In this document: positions 59,844-64,000 of the stretch, piece after piece
Layout: each line of letters begins with the position of its first letter
How positions within the stretch are numbered: position 1 is the stretch's first letter
Source of the DNA: Bog-756 sp963699105
GTDB taxonomy: Bacteria; Actinomycetota; Acidimicrobiia; Acidimicrobiales; RAAP-2
Reading direction: 5' to 3'
NCBI GenBank assembly: GCA_963699105.1
Contig: CAVOTI010000005.1
Span: 992,001 to 1,056,000, forward strand
Length of the DNA: 64,000 nucleotides
The notes under the pieces: model-generated
Database searches by the model: none
What the model saw: only the letters and a program-made list of their open reading frames with translations
Told to the model about the DNA's origin: nothing
Made by a program: the position numbers and the translations under genes

Positions 59844-60821
59844 TCAGCGCTCGATCATCCGCATCTGCTGTTCGTTGTGATGGTCCCCGGCGGCGGGGGA
59901 GATCCTGTTTAGTCGATCGAGTTGGACGGGGCTGAGTCGGATCTCGTCGGCACCTACGTTCTCCTCGACCCGCGACACCTGCTTGGTGCCGGGGATCGGG
60001 GCGATGTCGTCGCCCTGGGCCAGTAGCCAGGCCAACGACACCTGGGCCGGCGTGCACCCGACCTCGGCGGCGATCGACCGGACCTCCTCGGCGCTGCTCA
60101 GGTTGCGCTGGAAGTTCTCGCCCGTGAAGCGCGGGTTGGCCCGACGAAAATCGGTGTCGGCCAAATCATCGATCGAGCGCACCTGCCCGGTGAGGAGGCC
60201 CCGGCCCAACGGAGAGTAGGCCACGAAGCCGATGGCCAGCTCCCGCAGTACCGGCAGTGTCCTGGCCTCGGGGTCCCGGGTCCACAACGAGTACTCCGAC
60301 TGCAGGGCGGTGATCGGATGGACGGCGTGGGCCCGGCGGATGGTGTCGGGTCCGGCTTCGGACAGCCCGATATGGCGGATCTTGCCTTCGGCCACCAGCT
60401 CGGAAAGCGCTCCTACGGTGTCCTCGATGGGTGTGTTGGGGTCGACCCGGTGCTGGTAGTAGAGGTCGACGGCGTCCACACCCAGCCGTCGGAGTGATCC
60501 CTCGAGGGCGAGGCGGATGTTGGCTGGTGAGCTGTCGAGGGCGCCGGGACCTCCACCGCGGTGGGAGATCATGCCGAACTTGGTGGCCAGCACCACCTGG
60601 TCACGCCGCCCGCTGATGGCCCGGCCGACCAGTTCCTCGTTGGTGAACGGCCCGTAGACCTCGGCGGTGTCGATCAACGTCACCCCCAGCTCGAGGGCTC
60701 GGTGGACGGTGCGGATGGACTCGGCGTCGTCGGTGCCAGCCCCGGTGTAGGCGGTGGACATCCCCATGGTGCCCAGACCGATGCGGGACACCTCGAGGGT
60801 TCCCAGGTGGATGTGCCTCAT
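59844..60821 (-). CDS. Aldo/keto reductase
   Basis: A 325-residue NADPH-dependent (beta/alpha)8 oxidoreductase. The catalytic tetrad is readable: Asp and Tyr in LIDTAEVYGPFTNEELVG, Lys in VVLATKFGMI, and His in VDLYYQHRVDPNTP. IAPIPGTKQVSRVEENVGA is the cofactor-binding end. ATG 60821 has AGGAGAG 8 nt upstream. The substrate is unknown. It lies 227 bp upstream of the NHL gene on the same strand and 164 bp after an anchored membrane protein gene. Confidence 0.9.
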   Translation of the reverse strand: MRHIHLGTLEVSRIGLGTMGMSTAYTGAGTDDAESIRTVHRALELGVTLIDTAEVYGPFTNEELVGRAISGRRDQVVLATKFGMISHRGGGPGALDSSPANIRLALEGSLRRLGVDAVDLYYQHRVDPNTPIEDTVGALSELVAEGKIRHIGLSEAGPDTIRRAHAVHPITALQSEYSLWTRDPEARTLPVLRELAIGFVAYSPLGRGLLTGQVRSIDDLADTDFRRANPRFTGENFQRNLSSAEEVRSIAAEVGCTPAQVSLAWLLAQGDDIAPIPGTKQVSRVEENVGADEIRLSPVQLDRLNRISPAAGDHHNEQQMRMIER

Positions 60822-60985
60822 GGTTTCGCTCTCCTCTCGCATCGTCCTGTTCACGAACGGCGGCGACCCCGGCTCCTGCCGTTGGCCGGCCGACCACTGC
60901 CGCCCGCCCGAATCCGTCCTGCGGTTGGACCCATCCAACCAGGTGGGGCGGCCGGTGGGTATTCGCAACCGGATGGCCAGCAACG

Positions 60986-61582
60986 CTAGGGAGCTGTCTC
61001 GGCCCGGTCGGTCCAACCGCACTGCGAGTCGACCTCGACCCAGAAGGTCCCGGTGTCGTCGTAGTGGTCGGTGCCGTGTCCGCCCATCCCCTCGGAGTGG
61101 GCACCACGGTCTCTTCCCGAGCCGTGGATGTCGGTGACGAAGGTGCCCGGTCGCCCGAGTGCTCCACAGTTGAAGGTCCAGTTCTCGTCCCAACCCCGGG
61201 CACCGGGCGGGACAGTGAACTGCGGTCCACGTCCGGTGCCCGATCCGGACCCGGACCACAGGACGACGCCGGTGGCCGGCAGGGCGGCCGTCGCCGTGGG
61301 AACCACGGCCGGAGGGGTCGTGGTTCTGGGTCCTCCCACCGAGGTGGGGGGTGGCGGAGCCGGAGTGGAGCGTGTGGCCGTGGGGCCCGCGGTCCTCGAG
61401 ATGGCCAGGGCGATGATGGAGATGGCGAACACGGCGGCGATCACGCCGCCCGTGATCCAACTGACCCGGTCGTCGTTCCGCTTCCGGTCATCCGATGGCC
61501 GAGCCTTCGGCTGCCCCCCGGGCGGAGGCCGCCGGCTGGCGGGGTCCGACCGCCAACCTGGTCCTCTTCGGGTGTCGCTCAT
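60986..61582 (-). CDS. Membrane-anchored protein with extracytoplasmic domain, unknown function
   Basis: I do not recognise a family. The 198-residue protein has a basic N-terminus (~45 residues), a single transmembrane helix (WITGGVIAAVFAISIIALAI), a Thr/Pro-rich linker (~68-100), and a folded-looking outer domain (LWSGSGSGTGRGPQFTVPPG, then NWTFNCGALGRPGTFVTDIH). The outer domain contains two cysteines that could pair (NCGAL and QCGW). GGAGGCGGAG precedes ATG 61582. This looks like a surface sensor or binding protein. Confidence 0.65.
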   Translation of the reverse strand: MSDTRRGPGWRSDPASRRPPPGGQPKARPSDDRKRNDDRVSWITGGVIAAVFAISIIALAISRTAGPTATRSTPAPPPPTSVGGPRTTTPPAVVPTATAALPATGVVLWSGSGSGTGRGPQFTVPPGARGWDENWTFNCGALGRPGTFVTDIHGSGRDRGAHSEGMGGHGTDHYDDTGTFWVEVDSQCGWTDRAETAP

Positions 61583-61890
61583 CGCTCCGCCTCCTGCAAA
61601 TGAGTCCCACGGAAGATCTCATCGGGCCGAACCTGTCGCCCGATGGACACCGCCCCCGGCGGCCGGCCCTCCATAGCCGGGACCCCTGGGCCATCCTCGG
61701 GTCACCGACACGGGCGACCCGGAATACCGCGCACAATACCGTGGCCCTGGTCACGCAGCCATTGTCTGTCGAGACGGCCGGGACGAACGGGCCAGAGAAG
61801 TCGTCGTCGCTCCCCCGACCGCAGCTCGAACTACCTGGTCAGTGTGGTGAGGCCAGGACAGGAGAAGGCGGCCGCCCCGGGTGCGAGCCC
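61583..61890. other. Intergenic region, no gene seen
   Basis: This 308-bp gap lies between the monooxygenase stop and the start of the anchored protein gene. It should hold the latter's promoter; on the - strand TATTGT near 61735 is a candidate -10. Short frames here lack starts and composition support. No repeat or clear terminator was seen. Confidence 0.5.
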
Positions 61891-63381
61891 TCACTCCCGA
61901 GTGTCGTACGCCGCCCAATCGGGCTTGTCCATCACTTCCCGGAACCGCTGGAACGGCCACGGCCATGCCGAAGGGATACCGCTCTCGTCGAGATACCAGC
62001 TCCGACATCCGGTGGCCCAGATGGTCCGCTTCGTTGCTTCGACCCGGGCCGTTTCAAATTCCTCGAGTGCCGCCTGGGTGGCGCTGATCTCCCGGCAGCC
62101 ACCCGACCGGATCCGGTCGACCAACTGCAGGATGTAGGCCACCTGCAACTCGGCCACCTGGATGAGGGAGAAATTGCCCACCGGTCCGTTGGGTCCGTTG
62201 ATCATGAAGAAATTCGGGAACTCCGGTACCGAGATGGCCAGGTAGGCCCGGGGTCCGTTGGCCCAAGCCTGGTCGATACTCCTGCCGGCTCTCCCCGTCA
62301 CCACCATCGGTCGGACGAAGGCGTCCGCCCGGAATCCGGTGGCGAGGACCAAGACGTCGAGTTCGTGCAGCCGGCCGTCGGCGGTGCGAACGCCGCCGGC
62401 CTCCACGCCGACGATCTTGTCGGTGACCAGTTCGGCATTCGGCTGCTGGATCGCTTCGTAGAAATTAGGGGAGATGATGAGTCGCTTGCAGCCGGCCCGG
62501 TAGTCGGGCCTCAGGCGTTCCCGTAGCACGGGATCGGAGACGTTCTCCTCGAGGTTCTTGCGGCAGGCATCCTCGATCATGTGCATGCCGGGCGACTCGG
62601 CATCCACGACCGTGCCGGAAAACAGGTCGAAGAGCCGCGACAGATCAGCGAATTGTTCCATCAGGAGCCGGGGTTCCCGGCGGAACGATTCCTGCTCCTC
62701 GGGCGTGTAGGCCGGGTTGGCTGCCGGCATCACCCACTGGGCGGTGCGTTGGAACAACTCGAGCTCGGCCACTTGTCCCACCACCGCAGTCACGATCTGC
62801 ACGGCGGTCGAACCGGTTCCGATGATCCCGACCCGCTGGCCGTCGAGAGCCACGCGGTGATCCCAGCGGGAGCTGTGGAACATGGCACCCCCGAAGGACT
62901 CGAGTCCCTCGATGTCGGGATAGTTCGGGTGGTGGAGGACCCCGGTGGCGGCGATCACCACGTCGACGTCGTCGACGCCACCACGGCTGGTCGTCAGATG
63001 CCACCGACGGTGGCGACGCTCACAGCTCACCACCTCGTCGCCGAACCGGATGGACCTCGTGACGTCGTAGCGCAGAGCGACGTTCTCGAGATAGGCCTGG
63101 ATCTCTCCGCCCGGCGAGTAGATGTGGCTCCATTCGGGATTCTGGGCGAAGGAGAACGTGTAGAGGTGGGAGGGGACGTCGCACGACAGTCCGGGGTAGG
63201 TGTTCTCCCTCCAGGTGCCGCCGACACGGTCGGCTTTCTCGTAGACGGTGAAGTTGGTGATCCCCGCCTCGGTGAGCTTGATGGCCGAGAGGATGCCGGC
63301 CATCCCCGCACCGATGACGGCGAAGCGCAGTTCCGGCTCCACCTGCCCGGCCCCCGTTGGATCCGGCTCACTCATGCCCAT
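61891..63381 (-). CDS. FAD-dependent monooxygenase (BVMO/FMO type)
   Basis: A 496-residue flavin monooxygenase. FAVIGAGMAGILSAIKLTEA is the FAD Rossmann motif near residue 20, VGGTWRENTYPGLSCDVPSH is the BVMO-like block, and VGIIGTGSTAVQIVTAV is the NADPH motif. VLVLATGFRADAF is the ATG motif. The BVMO fingerprint FxGxxxHxxxW appears only loosely, as FGGAMFHSSRWDHRV. ATG 63381 has GGAGGAG ~7 nt upstream. The substrate is unknown; such enzymes convert ketones to esters or oxidise heteroatoms. Confidence 0.88.
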   Translation of the reverse strand: MGMSEPDPTGAGQVEPELRFAVIGAGMAGILSAIKLTEAGITNFTVYEKADRVGGTWRENTYPGLSCDVPSHLYTFSFAQNPEWSHIYSPGGEIQAYLENVALRYDVTRSIRFGDEVVSCERRHRRWHLTTSRGGVDDVDVVIAATGVLHHPNYPDIEGLESFGGAMFHSSRWDHRVALDGQRVGIIGTGSTAVQIVTAVVGQVAELELFQRTAQWVMPAANPAYTPEEQESFRREPRLLMEQFADLSRLFDLFSGTVVDAESPGMHMIEDACRKNLEENVSDPVLRERLRPDYRAGCKRLIISPNFYEAIQQPNAELVTDKIVGVEAGGVRTADGRLHELDVLVLATGFRADAFVRPMVVTGRAGRSIDQAWANGPRAYLAISVPEFPNFFMINGPNGPVGNFSLIQVAELQVAYILQLVDRIRSGGCREISATQAALEEFETARVEATKRTIWATGCRSWYLDESGIPSAWPWPFQRFREVMDKPDWAAYDTRE

Positions 63382-63504
63382 GCTCGACTCCTCCACGCTC
63401 CGGCCAACGCTAGGAGCTGACACCGGAGTCATCCAGTGCCGGCTCGATCACCCGGCCGACGGGCGGAGGCGCCGCTCGGGCCGGGTCCGGTGCGGGCGCT
63501 CGTA

Positions 63505-64000
63505 TCAGAAGATGAAGGGCACGAGCATCTTGGTGGAGCGCTTGTACCGGGGGTAGGAGTCCGGAAATTTGGTGGCCATGAAACGCTCTTCCCTCACCGC
63601 GCTGAAGACGAAGTACCCCCCGATCAGCACCACCGCCACCAGCCAGTAGAGGCTCACGGCGATGGTCGTGCCCACCGTGGCCAGGATGATCCCGGTGTAG
63701 ATGGGGTGACGGACCCGGCGGTACGGGCCGGTGGTGACCAGTTCCGGGTCGGCCTTTTCCGTCATCGGCATCCCCCAGTTGCGGCCCAGATAGACCCTGG
63801 CCCAGACAGCCAGGGCCAAGCCCGACACGAAGACGGCAAGGCCGATCCCTTGCAGCCATGGGTCGTGGACGTTGGTGGCATGTCCGAGAGCCCTGGAACG
63901 CACCAGCAGCAGGACAATGAGGATCAGGGCGACCCGGATCCCGGCGAAGCGGGCCCATGGCGTCCGCCCCTCCTTCACCCCGCTGGCGGCGGCCAGCCAG
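63505..64000 (-). CDS. Isoprenylcysteine carboxyl methyltransferase-like membrane protein (partial)
   Basis: A methyltransferase-like membrane protein of the ICMT/PEMT group, cut by the right edge. Three or four helices are visible, and the SAM-site motif TTGPYRRVRHPIYTGIILAT is near the middle, followed by EERFMATKFPDSYPRYKRST. GTG 63978 is an in-frame start, but the frame stays open to the window end and family members are longer (about 190-200 residues), so the true start is probably outside. Bacterial homologues methylate unknown substrates. Confidence 0.8.
   Translation of the reverse strand, partial: WLAAASGVKEGRTPWARFAGIRVALILIVLLLVRSRALGHATNVHDPWLQGIGLAVFVSGLALAVWARVYLGRNWGMPMTEKADPELVTTGPYRRVRHPIYTGIILATVGTTIAVSLYWLVAVVLIGGYFVFSAVREERFMATKFPDSYPRYKRSTKMLVPFIF

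Noticed and set aside
1..64000. tRNA, rRNA, CRISPR array, phage or IS element
   Set aside because: No tRNA T-loop/acceptor pattern, array-like spaced repeats, transposase, integrase or terminal inverted repeats were found on either strand by reading.

Overview
The window is a high-GC, gene-dense stretch of a bacterial chromosome that looks actinobacterial, most plausibly an Acidimicrobiia-like lineage. The evidence is a DUF3107 protein, a SigK/RskA-type sigma and anti-sigma pair, a WS/DGAT acyltransferase, mycofactocin-associated genes, a SufR-like regulator beside a cysteine desulfurase, and many apparently leaderless genes whose start codon lies 6-9 nt after a TAnnnT -10 box. No tRNA, rRNA, CRISPR array, prophage or insertion sequence was seen. 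The species assignment is inference.

Layout. 1-4.4 kb: an ArsA-like ATPase (partial), DUF3107, a dGTPase-type HD hydrolase, YccF and a cyclopropane-fatty-acid synthase, followed by a duplicated 84-bp hairpin repeat. 4.7-8.9 kb: an Fe-S island with mrp divergent from a SufR-like repressor and a cysteine desulfurase, then a quinone oxidoreductase. 9.0-17.1 kb: a System I cytochrome c maturation operon (ccdA-ccmA-B-C-D-E-F-G-H/I), translationally coupled through ATGA/GTGA overlaps at most junctions, with gmd just upstream. 18.1-28.3 kb: enoyl-CoA hydratase, glycosyltransferase, TetR, RskA and sigma factor, a diiron protein, DUF4395, a low-MW phosphatase, an HtpX-like protease, LemA, acyl-CoA dehydrogenase and a cold-shock protein. 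28.5-37.5 kb: divergent cysS and valS on a shared -10 box, then a complete Liv-type ABC importer (livF, livG, a livH-livM fusion and a binding lipoprotein). 37.7-45 kb: a membrane esterase, WS/DGAT, a propeller lipoprotein, a UBP zinc finger, an EAL-GAF protein and a GNAT acetyltransferase.

45-48.3 kb holds a zinc alcohol dehydrogenase, a mycofactocin-coupled SDR and an mftD homologue. The SDR promoter carries a 19-bp palindrome filling the -35/-10 spacer. 48.4-53.8 kb: a TPR membrane protein plus AAA ATPase pair, a PhyH dioxygenase, a small leaderless ORF, a MarR-VOC fusion with its own operator, and an O-methyltransferase. 53.9-59.6 kb: three secreted beta-propeller proteins in an apparent operon. 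59.8-64 kb: an aldo/keto reductase, a membrane-anchored protein, a flavin monooxygenase and a partial isoprenylcysteine methyltransferase-like protein.

A caveat for the reader: at least twelve single-base frame breaks disrupt otherwise well-conserved genes. They cluster at 15.4-19.25 kb and 55.9-56.5 kb, with one near 48.19 kb. Each can be repaired by one base and the repaired protein reads well, so sequencing or assembly error is the first explanation. For these genes the full repaired span is given.
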